Source: an uncultured Collinsella sp.
GTDB lineage: Bacteria > Actinomycetota > Coriobacteriia > Coriobacteriales > Coriobacteriaceae
Assembly: GCA_902489665.1 (NCBI GenBank)
Contig: CABUAT010000002.1
Coordinates: forward strand, 1-64,000
Length of the DNA stretch: 64,000 bases
Reading direction: 5' to 3'
The notes under the pieces: generated by a model
The model's input: the letters and a program-made list of their open reading frames with translations, nothing else
Databases searched by the model: none
What the model was told of the DNA's origin: nothing
Made by a program: the position numbers and the translations under genes
Shown here: piece after piece, positions 23,487-31,546 of the stretch
Position numbering within the stretch: the first letter of the stretch is position 1
Layout of the letters: each line of letters starts with the position of its first letter

Positions 23487-24286
23487 AGCGTTGCAGCTTT
23501 CTCGCTCAAAACCGATACCTGGGATTGCAGCTCATCGTCGGTGCGTTCGCCGGGGGCAAACCTCGTGCCGTACAGGAAAAACTCAACGTTGCCCTTGGCA
23601 CCATGAATGGGTGACACGCACACATCGACCGGAAACAGGCCCTTGGCAGCAAAGAGTTCAACCGCCGCCACGAGTGTATCGCGGCGCACGGCGGGATCGG
23701 TCACAATGCCGCCCTCGCCCACCAGCGCCGCCGGAGCCTCAAACTGCGGCTTTACGAGCGTACAGAATGCACCCGTAGGAGCCATGCACGCCAGTACCGC
23801 ATCGATAATGTTCGCGATGCTGGTAAACGAGACATCACACACAGCCAGGTCGATGGCGCCGGCATAGCCAAGCTCAGGCAGCTGCGTCACGTTTGTGCGC
23901 TCATGCAGCGTCACGCGATCATCCTGACGCAACGACCAATCGAACTGGGCGCGACCCACGTCCACCGAGACAACGGTCGCAGCTCCGCGCTTGAGCAGGC
24001 AATCGGTAAAGCCGCCGGTAGAGCAGCCCACATCCAGGCAGGCAAGGCCCGTCGGATTGATGCCAAACGCATCAAGTGCGCCTTCGAGCTTAAGACCGCC
24101 GCGGCCAACATAGGGAATGCACCCCTTCACGTGCAGCGACAGGCCCGGGGTCACCTTAAGACCCGGCGAAGTCAAGCGCTCGCCGCCACTCGAGACCAAG
24201 CCGGCCATAAGAGTGCGAAGGGCATCCGCGCGATCGGCGCAGATGCCCTGTGAAATCAGTTCGTCATCAAGACGCACGCGTTTCAT
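23483..24286 (-). CDS. tlyA: TlyA-family rRNA 2'-O-methyltransferase
   Basis: TlyA methylates ribose in 16S and/or 23S rRNA and influences capreomycin sensitivity in mycobacteria. The 267 residues carry an N-terminal S4 RNA-binding segment (RVRLDDELISQGICADRADA) and a Rossmann methyltransferase domain with LDVGCSTGGFTDCLL near residue 92, VVSVDVGRAQFDW and the FVKP-equivalent LVKPQFEA. ATG at 24286 matches the usual MKRxRLD start; an in-frame ATG at 24295 is an alternative, and neither has a strong ribosome site. The older name hemolysin is misleading. Confidence 0.92.
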   Translation of the reverse strand: MKRVRLDDELISQGICADRADALRTLMAGLVSSGGERLTSPGLKVTPGLSLHVKGCIPYVGRGGLKLEGALDAFGINPTGLACLDVGCSTGGFTDCLLKRGAATVVSVDVGRAQFDWSLRQDDRVTLHERTNVTQLPELGYAGAIDLAVCDVSFTSIANIIDAVLACMAPTGAFCTLVKPQFEAPAALVGEGGIVTDPAVRRDTLVAAVELFAAKGLFPVDVCVSPIHGAKGNVEFFLYGTRFAPGERTDDELQSQVSVLSEKAATL

Positions 24287-24321
24287 GAATGCCATCAACC
24301 ATTCGTATCCGGAGATGCGGC

Positions 24322-24561
24322 CTAGCTATCCTGGGATTCGTTTGCCGCATCCTCATCGTATTCCTGCTCGAGCTTGTCGGCCTCTCGCGGCGTCAACTCA
24401 AACTTGTCGACCATATCGACCGCGCGGGAACCCAACTCAATCGCTTCGTCAAACAGATCGAGCGAACGCTCCAAGGAGGTATCCTTGGAGCGAACGGTAG
24501 CGATGATCTGGTCCAGACGGTCCGAGATCTCGTCAAAGTTGCGGACAGAACCCTCTGGCAT
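24322..24561 (-). CDS. xseB: Exodeoxyribonuclease VII small subunit
   Basis: XseB is the helical small subunit that binds the large subunit XseA in the single-strand nuclease exonuclease VII. Its 79 residues are typical: NFDEISDRLDQIIATVRSKD, LERSLDLFDEAIELG and an acidic tail. It lies 2 bases after nusB. The large subunit gene, usually beside it, is not in this cluster nor anywhere else in the window. Confidence 0.85.
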   Translation of the reverse strand: MPEGSVRNFDEISDRLDQIIATVRSKDTSLERSLDLFDEAIELGSRAVDMVDKFELTPREADKLEQEYDEDAANESQDS

Positions 24562-24563
24562 GG

Positions 24564-25151
24564 CTACTCCTCGACGGAGTCGGCCTCGACGGCCCCAGCA
24601 GCGTCCGCGTCCTCGGCAAGTACACCGGCAGCAGCCTGAGCAGCAGCGACCTTGGCGGCTGCCTCGGCAGCCTGTGCCTCCTCGCGAGCGCGATCCTCGG
24701 CCAGCAGCTCTTGGTACAGGTCCTCGCCCGGCAGTTCCTCGCTGCGAGCGATCTTGCCCAGCACGCCGTTGACAAACGATGCGGACTGGTCGGTACCATA
24801 AGCCTTGGCAAGCTCAACGGCCTCGTTGATGACGATGGCGTCCGAGACCTCTTCGTCGGTAAGGAAGCGCATCTCGTAGACGGCGATACGCAGCAGGTTG
24901 CGGTCGGCACCGGGCATGCGCATAAGATCCCAGTTCTTGGCGACGGCTCGCAGGGCACAATCGATGCGATCGATGTGCTCGTAGGCACCGCGGCAAAGCT
25001 CCAGTGCATAGGGGTCGAGGGGACCCTTCGAGATCAGGAAATCGCCCTCGAGGACGCGCTCGAGCGGACTGTCCGTGGCCTCGGCCTGGAACAGCAGCTG
25101 CAGCGCCTGACTGCGGGCAAGCGTGCGCCCGCGATAAACCTTAAGGCTCAA
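24564..25151 (-). CDS. nusB: Transcription antitermination factor NusB
   Basis: NusB with NusE/S10 binds boxA RNA and supports rRNA antitermination. The core is at residues about 8-145: ARSQALQLLFQAEATD, ELCRGAYEHIDRIDCALR, RNLLRIAVYEMRFLTD, and IVINEAVELAKAYGTDQSA. At 195 residues it is longer than usual because of an Ala/Glu-rich, probably disordered tail after residue 150. It is closely packed between the Asp23-type gene and xseB. Confidence 0.93.
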   Translation of the reverse strand: MSLKVYRGRTLARSQALQLLFQAEATDSPLERVLEGDFLISKGPLDPYALELCRGAYEHIDRIDCALRAVAKNWDLMRMPGADRNLLRIAVYEMRFLTDEEVSDAIVINEAVELAKAYGTDQSASFVNGVLGKIARSEELPGEDLYQELLAEDRAREEAQAAEAAAKVAAAQAAAGVLAEDADAAGAVEADSVEE

Positions 25152-25154
25152 AGG

Positions 25155-25517
25155 TTACTCCTTGGGGAAAACGAGACCGTCAATGCAAACGTCGACGCGC
25201 TCGACCTCAACGCCCACCTGAGCATCGATGGCAGCGACCACGGCGGCGCGAACGGCCTCGGCGAGCTTCTTGAACGGATAGCCAAAGAACACCACGACAC
25301 GCACGGTGAGTGCGAGCTTGTCGCCGATGACCTCGGCCTCGACCGCCGGCTCGGAAGCCGGGGCCTTGGACGAGAGCATCATGGAGACAAGGTTGGTGGC
25401 AAGGTCCTTGACGCCAACGGAGGCGATGCCCTCGACATCCGACACGGCGCGCGAAACGATGGCGGTCAGAACATCGGGCGAAATGCCGATGCCGTCAATC
25501 TTGATTTCCTGGGGCAT
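25155..25517 (-). CDS. Asp23/Gls24-family envelope stress protein
   Basis: This 120-residue member of the Asp23/Gls24 (DUF322) family is recognised by ISPDVLTAIVSRAVSDVEGI at the start and the alternating LALTVRVVVFFGYPFKKLAE strand-helix. Family members are linked to cell-envelope stress or alkaline tolerance, and a copy upstream of nusB is common in Firmicutes. No membrane segment is present. The exact biochemical role is not known. Confidence 0.88.
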   Translation of the reverse strand: MPQEIKIDGIGISPDVLTAIVSRAVSDVEGIASVGVKDLATNLVSMMLSSKAPASEPAVEAEVIGDKLALTVRVVVFFGYPFKKLAEAVRAAVVAAIDAQVGVEVERVDVCIDGLVFPKE

Positions 25518-25541
25518 GAGTCCTCCTATAAGAGTTGGTTG

Positions 25542-26105
25542 CTAGACGCGGGAGACGAACTTGCCGTCGCGGGTGTCAACCTTGATGACCTCGCCCTCGT
25601 TGAGGTACATGGGGACCTGGATGACAGCGCCGGTGTCGATCGTGGCCGGCTTGGTGGAACCCTGGACGGTGTCGCCCTTAAAGCCCGGGTCGGTCTGGAC
25701 GATGGTGGTCTCGATGAACATCGGCGGGGTCACGCCCATGAGCTCATCGTCGGCGAAGAGCAGCTGGCAAATGTCGTTCTCGCGCAGCCACTTGGAGTTC
25801 TCGCCCACCATGTCCTCGGGAACGGGAACCTGCTCATAGGTCTCGTTGTCCATGAAGATGTAGTCGGCGCCATCGTTGTAGAGGTACTGGAACTCACGGG
25901 TGGTGAGCATGACGCTCTCGAACTTGGTGCCGGCGTTGCAGGTGTTCTCGACGACACGGCCGCTCTTGATGTCGCGGGTCTTGTAGCGCACAAACGCGCC
26001 GCCCTTGCCCGGCTTGACATGCTGGAACTCGACGATGGTGTAGACCTTGTCCTTAATGCGGAGACCGAGGCCGTTCTTGAAGTCGGCGGTAGAAATGGTA
26101 GGCAT
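25542..26105 (-). CDS. efp: Translation elongation factor P
   Basis: EF-P relieves ribosome stalling at consecutive prolines. The 187 residues show the three-domain architecture. The tip loop reads KPGKGGAFVRYK near residue 30, where the third lysine is at the position modified in E. coli, so lysine modification or unmodified Lys is expected. The C-terminus holds STKPATIDTGAVIQVPMYL and a GEVIKVDTRDGKFVSRV ending. The ATG at 26105 follows AAAGG. It lies just upstream of the Asp23-nusB group. Confidence 0.96.
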   Translation of the reverse strand: MPTISTADFKNGLGLRIKDKVYTIVEFQHVKPGKGGAFVRYKTRDIKSGRVVENTCNAGTKFESVMLTTREFQYLYNDGADYIFMDNETYEQVPVPEDMVGENSKWLRENDICQLLFADDELMGVTPPMFIETTIVQTDPGFKGDTVQGSTKPATIDTGAVIQVPMYLNEGEVIKVDTRDGKFVSRV

Positions 26106-26198
26106 AGCGACCTTTCTTGTTATGGGCAGGACGCACAAGCGTCCAAATTACATACGACCGAAATTATACACTTGCAGACGGCGCCTGCAGCGAGCGCA

Positions 26199-26242
26199 TA
26201 AAAAGAGAACGCGGGGCGCCCGAAGTGCTCCGGACGCCCCGC
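26199..26242 (-). terminator. Rho-independent terminator after the peptidase gene
   Basis: Leftward, GCGGGGCGTCCGGAG pairs with CTTCGGGCGCCCCGC and is followed by GTTCTCTTTTT. It separates the M24 peptidase transcript from efp. Confidence 0.82.
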
Positions 26243-26264
26243 CCCAAAAATCTATCGAAATGGG

Positions 26265-27395
26265 CTAGCAATCGATGATGTGCAGGTCGTGCGGGGTCTT
26301 GGTGAAGGGCTCGTAGCCGTTCTCGGTGACCACGCCGTAGTCCTCCAGGCGCACGCCGCCCACACCGGGCAGATACACGCCGGGCTCCATGGTGATAACC
26401 GAGCCGATCTCGATGGTGTTCTTGCTGCGGTTGAAGTTGGGCAGCTCGTGGATGTCGATGCCCACGCCGTGGCCCAGACCATGGTTGTAGTAATCGCCAT
26501 AACCGGCATCGCCGATGATCTTCTTGGAAAGCTTAAAAATGTCGTTGCCCTCGACGCCCGGATGGATGGCAGCGACGCACTCCTCGTGCGTACGGCGCAC
26601 GAGCGCGTACAGGTCAAGCTGCTCCTGGGTAGGCTCGCCCATCACGACGGTGCGCGTCATGTCGGAACGATAATCGCAGTAGCCCGCGCCGTAATCCATG
26701 AGGACGAAGTCGCCCTTCTCGATGACACGGTCACTCGGCACGGCATGCGGGTTGGCGGTGTTGGGGCCGCTCGCCACAATGGAGCCGAAGGCCAGGCTGT
26801 CGGCGCCGTTGGCGAACATAAAGTTCTCGAGCTCGTTGCGAACCTGCTTCTCGGTCATACCGGGCTTAATAAAGCCGAGCATATGCTGGAAGGCGGCATC
26901 GGTGATCGACTGCGCATGGCGCATGAGCTCGATCTCCTCAGCGTCCTTGATGGCGCGCATCTTGCGAATGTCGTCATGCATCAGCGGCAACATGCAGGCG
27001 ACGGAACGGTCCTCCAGGCCACGCTGAATACCCTGGTAGAAGTTGATCTGCATGTCGTCCTCGACAGCACAGATGCGGCACTTATTGGCTGCGATCTTAC
27101 CGGCGACCCAACCAGGGATGGTGCCCTCGTCCATGTCGTAGACCCAAGGGCTGCCGGCGGGCGTGTTCTCCTCAAAGCTGTTGAGGTAGCGCGAGTCGGT
27201 ATGGAACAGGCACTGGTCAGCCGTAATAAACGCCGCGTGCGGGAACTCGAAGGTGTAGTCGAAGACACCCTTAACGCCCGTAAGCCAACGAAGGTTGGCC
27301 TCGTCGCGCACCACGATGGCGTCGTAGCCACGCTCGACCATAAGGGCACGGACACGCTCGATACGACCGGCAGGACCGGCAGCAAACTCAGACAT
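26265..27395 (-). CDS. M24-family Xaa-Pro aminopeptidase
   Basis: This cytosolic metallopeptidase removes N-terminal residues before proline. The 376 residues have a creatinase-like N-domain (1-130) and a pita-bread catalytic domain. The expected metal ligands are all visible: two aspartates in [19 protein letters not shown], histidine in [15 protein letters not shown], and glutamates in [11 protein letters not shown] and GVRLEDYG. The gene sits just upstream of efp, a frequent pairing. PepP versus PepQ specificity cannot be settled here. Confidence 0.93.
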   Translation of the reverse strand: MSEFAAGPAGRIERVRALMVERGYDAIVVRDEANLRWLTGVKGVFDYTFEFPHAAFITADQCLFHTDSRYLNSFEENTPAGSPWVYDMDEGTIPGWVAGKIAANKCRICAVEDDMQINFYQGIQRGLEDRSVACMLPLMHDDIRKMRAIKDAEEIELMRHAQSITDAAFQHMLGFIKPGMTEKQVRNELENFMFANGADSLAFGSIVASGPNTANPHAVPSDRVIEKGDFVLMDYGAGYCDYRSDMTRTVVMGEPTQEQLDLYALVRRTHEECVAAIHPGVEGNDIFKLSKKIIGDAGYGDYYNHGLGHGVGIDIHELPNFNRSKNTIEIGSVITMEPGVYLPGVGGVRLEDYGVVTENGYEPFTKTPHDLHIIDC

Positions 27396-27527
27396 GCAGA
27401 TTCCTTTCTTGTTGTCTCTATATAGACGGGACGGGTCTCAACCGAACGACGGAATCGCATGCGATCCGCAACCGATTGGAAACCCGCCCCTCAACATGAT
27501 ACGAAAGAGGATGGAAGTCAATAAATC

Positions 27528-28637
27528 TTAGAGAAGTTCTTTACGAGAAGCCAAGTAGGCGTGAGCATGGCGCTTAAGAACCTCGTCCTCAACGTTCGTT
27601 AGGCGAATGGCGCCGAGTGCCGCGGGCAGCGGCAACATGCTGCGGTTCGAGCGTGCAAACTGCTGCTTGCGGAACTCCTCGATATATGCGGCAGACTCCA
27701 GATCGAAGGCAAGTTCCTCGATACCAAAGTCCTCCAAGCAGTCATCGACCTCAAAGACGTAATCGATATCGAAATCGCAGGCATCATGTGCAAGGCGTGC
27801 CTCAAAGCGAATGCCCTCGGACAACAGCTGGTAGGCAGGGGCCTGCGAAGCGGCATCGCCCAAGCAGGCGCGCAGGGTACGCTCCCCCGTCTTGCCAAAA
27901 TCGAGCGCATGGCGAGCGCTCGGGTTCGTGGCCATCAGTACGTCCTTGCGGGCAGTCTGAGACCATTGAACGGCATTGACGAGCGCGACCTCCTCGCCCG
28001 CGAGAATCTCGGGGACGGTCTCAGTAAACTGATTCCAACGGGACTTACTGCTCGAAAGCATGGTGCCAACAAGTACCACATAGCCGAGCTTGAGGTCCTC
28101 GGGGTCCGCCTCGCGAACAAGGTCGAGATCACACACAACCAAGCCCGGTTCGGGACGGAGCGCGATAGCGGGAAGCGCATTGGCCAACGAGGCGACGAGC
28201 GGCTTCATGGTCGTCGCGACCGTGAGCATGGCGTCGAAGGTCGTCGGCAGCAGCGCGCACTCGGTTCGGCCACACCACTGGTTGGCGCACCAGCCAACAA
28301 CCGAACAGGTTGCGGCATCGCCAACAGCGACAACCAGATCGTCGCAGGTAATGCCGTTGGCAGACAAGGCGCCAAAGATAGCATCGGCATCGGCCAGCGT
28401 GGCACCAGCAGGCGAAACCTCGAGGACGAGCAGCGACACGGCAAAACCGGCGTCGACCAGCGCATGCTCGACGACCTCACCAAAACGCTCGGATGTGGCG
28501 TCGTTCCAAACCACCATCGCGCGCTTAGGCTTGCCCACGGCCGAGGCAAACATGCGCGGCAGCTCATCGAACGCGCCCAATCCGACGCGGACATCGACAC
28601 TGCGGTTTTGGAAATTGATCAGTTGACGGCGAATCAT
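27528..28637 (-). CDS. Degenerate 3-dehydroquinate synthase (AroB)-like protein
   Basis: The 369-residue protein has the size, fold pattern and genomic place (overlapping aroK) of AroB, which makes 3-dehydroquinate from DAHP. Key sites are altered. The NAD loop reads VVAVGDAATCSVVGW instead of GGG..D..G. The SSVGGKT segment reads TVATTMKPLVA. The zinc-ligand motif NFGHTFGHA reads LDFGKTGERTLR, and HGEAV reads SEGIRFEA. So all three metal ligands and several substrate lysines seem lost. It is most likely a pseudoenzyme or repurposed paralogue; the frame is open and full length. The ATG at 28637 overlaps the aroK stop (ATGA). Confidence 0.72.
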   Translation of the reverse strand: MIRRQLINFQNRSVDVRVGLGAFDELPRMFASAVGKPKRAMVVWNDATSERFGEVVEHALVDAGFAVSLLVLEVSPAGATLADADAIFGALSANGITCDDLVVAVGDAATCSVVGWCANQWCGRTECALLPTTFDAMLTVATTMKPLVASLANALPAIALRPEPGLVVCDLDLVREADPEDLKLGYVVLVGTMLSSSKSRWNQFTETVPEILAGEEVALVNAVQWSQTARKDVLMATNPSARHALDFGKTGERTLRACLGDAASQAPAYQLLSEGIRFEARLAHDACDFDIDYVFEVDDCLEDFGIEELAFDLESAAYIEEFRKQQFARSNRSMLPLPAALGAIRLTNVEDEVLKRHAHAYLASRKELL

Positions 28638-29167
28638 AGCAGTCCACGCTCCAAAAGCATCTCGGCACAAAGGTAGGAAACGTCCTCGAAGGACTTGTTG
28701 CGAATATCAAGGGTAATATCGGCGGCCTGGCGATACAGCGGACGACGATGCTCAAACAGGCGCGCGGCATGCTCGGGCGAACGGAAATCGGGGCGCGTGT
28801 CGGACCGACGAATCTGGCGAATCGAATCCTCGAAGTCGCCCTCGAGGTACACGCACGTACCCATTTCGTGCATCAGCTCAATATTCACCGGCGTCTCGAC
28901 GATACCGCCCCCGCACGAAACCAACAGGCTGCGCTCGCTTTGGAGCGAACGGAGCGCCGAGGTCTCGAGCTCGCGAAAACGATCCTCGCCCTCGGTCTCA
29001 AAAATCTCGGTTACCGACTTGCCGCAACGGCGCACGACCAGGCGGTCGGTATCGATAAAACGCCGATTGAACATAGTGCCGACGTTGCGCGCAAGCGTCG
29101 ATTTGCCCGCGCCCAAAAAGCCGATAAAGAAGATATGGTCGCAGCCGTGTTTGATGTGCTGAGACAT
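28634..29167 (-). CDS. aroK: Shikimate kinase
   Basis: AroK phosphorylates shikimate in aromatic amino-acid synthesis. The 177 residues have Walker A GFLGAGKSTLA at about 16-26, the shikimate-binding RFIDTDRLV (D..D), FRELE with its arginine, the SCGGGIVET loop and the lid region around SDTRPDFRS. All expected catalytic residues are present, in contrast to the overlapping AroB-like partner. It begins eight bases after the YqeG-type phosphatase gene. Confidence 0.93.
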   Translation of the reverse strand: MSQHIKHGCDHIFFIGFLGAGKSTLARNVGTMFNRRFIDTDRLVVRRCGKSVTEIFETEGEDRFRELETSALRSLQSERSLLVSCGGGIVETPVNIELMHEMGTCVYLEGDFEDSIRQIRRSDTRPDFRSPEHAARLFEHRRPLYRQAADITLDIRNKSFEDVSYLCAEMLLERGLL

Positions 29168-29175
29168 GGCGAAAC

Positions 29176-29673
29176 CTATTCCTCGCAGGGAAGGTCGCGC
29201 AGGGCCCGGCGCTCAAAGATACGGAAGATCTGCGTGTACCACAGGTCCTGGGTTGCCTGCGGCTTAACCAGGATAGTATCGACGCCGGCAAAATTGCCGC
29301 TCCACACGTCCGTGTAGAGCTGATCACCGATCAGCACCGCCTCGTCGGCCGTGGCGCCGAGGCGCTTAAGACCCGCCTTGAGGGCAAACGGCGCCGGCTT
29401 CATGGCGTGGCTGATGGCCTCGAGTCCCAGCTCGCGTGCAGAGCTCATGACCTGGTCGCGATGCCAGTTGTTGGACACCATGCACAGCTTAAAGCCTTTG
29501 GCGCGGGCGGCATCGAGCCAAGCGGAAACCGCGGCGGGAACCTGCTCGGTGTCGCGCGGCACCAGGGTGTTATCGCGATCGAGCAGAATGGCGCGTTTGC
29601 CGTCGGCCCACAGGGCATCAAGGTCGATGCGATCGACCGAGGCAACGTATCGTTTGGGGCTAAAAATCCTCAT
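29176..29673 (-). CDS. YqeG-type HAD phosphatase
   Basis: This 165-residue haloacid-dehalogenase-superfamily phosphatase has AILLDRDNTLVPRD (nucleophile and acid aspartates) near residue 30, LCMVSNNW, the lysine in AMKPAPFALK and IGDQLYTDVWSGN. The short length without a large cap domain matches YqeG (IIIA subfamily), known from Gram-positive bacteria and often linked to aro and ribosome-maturation genes. The true start is taken as the ATG at 29673, one base from the mltG stop; a longer frame exists but overlaps mltG. The substrate is unknown. Confidence 0.87.
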   Translation of the reverse strand: MRIFSPKRYVASVDRIDLDALWADGKRAILLDRDNTLVPRDTEQVPAAVSAWLDAARAKGFKLCMVSNNWHRDQVMSSARELGLEAISHAMKPAPFALKAGLKRLGATADEAVLIGDQLYTDVWSGNFAGVDTILVKPQATQDLWYTQIFRIFERRALRDLPCEE

Positions 29674-29674
29674 G

Positions 29675-31108
29675 CTAATTCCAAGACTGTTGATGCTCTT
29701 CGTAGGTTTGCGAGAAGTACTCCTCGTCCTGCGTAATGTAGAAATACAGGTCATCGGAGTCGGTCGGCTCAAGCGTGGCCTTGAGTGCCTCGAGCGACGG
29801 AGAGCAGATGGGCGTGGGCGGCAGGCCCTCATGCTTATAGGTGTTATACGGGCTATCGCTCTGCAGGTCGTCGGCGGTAACCTCGCCACCGGTGACATAC
29901 ATCATGGTCGCATCGCTGTTGAGATAGCGCAGACCGTCGAGCTTGCCGGCAAGGCGGTTGTAGAAGACCGAGGCCACGTGCGCACGTTGATCGGCGTTTA
30001 GGCCCTCGCGCTCAACGATAGAGGCCAAGTTGACGATGTCGTAGTCGGACATCTCCACACCATAGCGCTCCTTGATCTTGGCTTCGCAGCTCGCAAAGTC
30101 AAGCGACTTGTACTCGGTCTTAAACTGATCGAGCATAGCGCGAATCACGTCATCGACCGTCGGCGAATCGCCCAACGAATAAGTCTTGGGGAACAAGAAA
30201 CCCTCGAGCGAGTCGTTGGCGGCGCCCTTAAGGAAGCTATAGTCGTCCACGTAGTTGGAGGCCTTAGCCTGGTTGAGGAAGTCTTCCTTAGAGATGCCAT
30301 CGTAGGCCTGGGCCACACGGTCGGCGACTTGATCGACCGTCAGGCCCTCAGGGATAGTTAGCGCATTGGAGCCCGCGTTGGGACCTTCCATGAGCTGCTG
30401 AACAACCTTGGTCGCGTCCATGAGTGTGGTGAACAAATAGGTACCAGGCTTGAGCGACATATCGGCGTTGAGCTTTTTCACCGCCGCATAGTAATCCTTG
30501 GGATTCTCGACGATATGGTTCTCGGAGAGAATCGAGGCGATCGTATCGCCCGAAGCACCGTCGGGAATGGTTACCGTAACCTGCTGACCAGCCGTGACCT
30601 TCGTATCCTCACCGGCAAAGAAGCCCTTGACGGCCGGCACGACAAAGAAAACGATCGCGACAAGCGCAAGCACCGCCACCACAACGCCGATGATCATGGG
30701 AACCGGAGAGCTCTTCTTTTGAGCACCGCGACGAGTATGCGTGTTGTAGCTCGAGCGGGTCGCCGGAGCAACGCCATGCGAACCGCGGGCGTGATGAGAA
30801 TGCGATTGGGGGGCCTGCGTTCGCTGGGTAGGTGCCTGCTGCTTAAAGCGGGTACCGCCTGCAGGCTGGGCCGTACGAGCAGTGGGCTGCTGAGCCGCGT
30901 GAGAAGCCGGATGCTGAACCGAACGAGCAGAAGGCTGCTGACCCGTCCGTTGAACAGGTTGGGCCGAACGAGAGAAGGACTGCGCCGGGCGCGCGGCAGG
31001 CTGAGCCGAACGCTGCGTCGGCTGCGCCGGACGCTGGCCAGGCTGGGCAGGACGCGACGCCGGCTGCCGTGTACGATTTTGTTGGCGCGGATCGGAAGCG
31101 CTAGGCAT
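29675..31108 (-). CDS. mltG: Endolytic murein transglycosylase MltG with long low-complexity tail
   Basis: MltG cuts nascent glycan strands at the membrane and limits peptidoglycan chain length. The 477 residues start with about 155 cytoplasmic residues very rich in Gln, Pro, Arg and Ala, with repeated AQP/RPAQP units. One membrane helix follows (VPMIIGVVVAVLALVAIVFF), then a LysM-like region (VTIPDGASGDTIASILSENH) and the YceG catalytic domain containing IVEREGLNADQR (catalytic Glu) and YNTYKHEGLPPTPI. ATG at 31108 has GAGGAGG. Its start overlaps the ruvX end by eight bases. Confidence 0.93.
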   Translation of the reverse strand: MPSASDPRQQNRTRQPASRPAQPGQRPAQPTQRSAQPAARPAQSFSRSAQPVQRTGQQPSARSVQHPASHAAQQPTARTAQPAGGTRFKQQAPTQRTQAPQSHSHHARGSHGVAPATRSSYNTHTRRGAQKKSSPVPMIIGVVVAVLALVAIVFFVVPAVKGFFAGEDTKVTAGQQVTVTIPDGASGDTIASILSENHIVENPKDYYAAVKKLNADMSLKPGTYLFTTLMDATKVVQQLMEGPNAGSNALTIPEGLTVDQVADRVAQAYDGISKEDFLNQAKASNYVDDYSFLKGAANDSLEGFLFPKTYSLGDSPTVDDVIRAMLDQFKTEYKSLDFASCEAKIKERYGVEMSDYDIVNLASIVEREGLNADQRAHVASVFYNRLAGKLDGLRYLNSDATMMYVTGGEVTADDLQSDSPYNTYKHEGLPPTPICSPSLEALKATLEPTDSDDLYFYITQDEEYFSQTYEEHQQSWN

Positions 31109-31529
31109 GCGAAACCTCCTCGTTTTTACGATCGAGCCACGTCTGCAAAAACAGGCTGGCGGCAATCATGTCGATCTTGCCCCTCATCTGCTTTTCGTTG
31201 AGGCCCTGCTCGCGCAGGATACGCTTGGCCTCTTGCGAAGACAGACGCTCGTCCTCAAACTCAAGCGGAAGATCGAGCTCGTCGGCAATCTTTTGCGCCA
31301 CGGCGGCAACGCGCTCGGCCTGGGGACCAGGCTCACCGGCCATGGTCAGGGGACGTCCGCTTACCAGGATGTCGGGCTCATAGTCCTCAACCAGGTAGCG
31401 GAACGTCTTGGCCATACCGGTGACCTCTGCAGCCGGGAGCACCTTGACGGGCATCGCCATCTTGCCATCACGGCTCGAGACGGCGATGCCGATCCTGGTC
31501 TCCCCTATGTCCAGCGCAAGCGCGACCAC
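31101..31529 (-). CDS. ruvX: YqgF/RuvX family nuclease
   Basis: This 142-residue RNase H-fold protein is proposed to resolve Holliday junctions and/or process pre-16S rRNA. Seen: VALALDIGETRIGIAVS with the first catalytic aspartate, VSGRPLTMAGEPGPQAERV, DERLSSQEAKRIL with the glutamate, and KIDMIAASLFLQTWLD with the final aspartate. The start is GTG at 31529, 18 bases after the alaS stop. The order alaS-ruvX-mltG-yqeG is a common Gram-positive arrangement. Confidence 0.93.
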   Translation of the reverse strand: MVALALDIGETRIGIAVSSRDGKMAMPVKVLPAAEVTGMAKTFRYLVEDYEPDILVSGRPLTMAGEPGPQAERVAAVAQKIADELDLPLEFEDERLSSQEAKRILREQGLNEKQMRGKIDMIAASLFLQTWLDRKNEEVSHA

Positions 31530-31546
31530 AGTGACTTCTTAGATTC

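Noticed and set aside
27528..28637. Straightforward annotation as functional AroB
   Set aside because: Length and neighbourhood fit, but the NAD loop and every expected zinc ligand are altered, so a plain enzymatic call would be misleading.
30840..31080. A repeat array suggestive of CRISPR or tandem DNA repeats
   Set aside because: The repetition is the coding of the Gln/Pro/Arg/Ala-rich MltG tail; units vary in length and sequence and there are no spacers.
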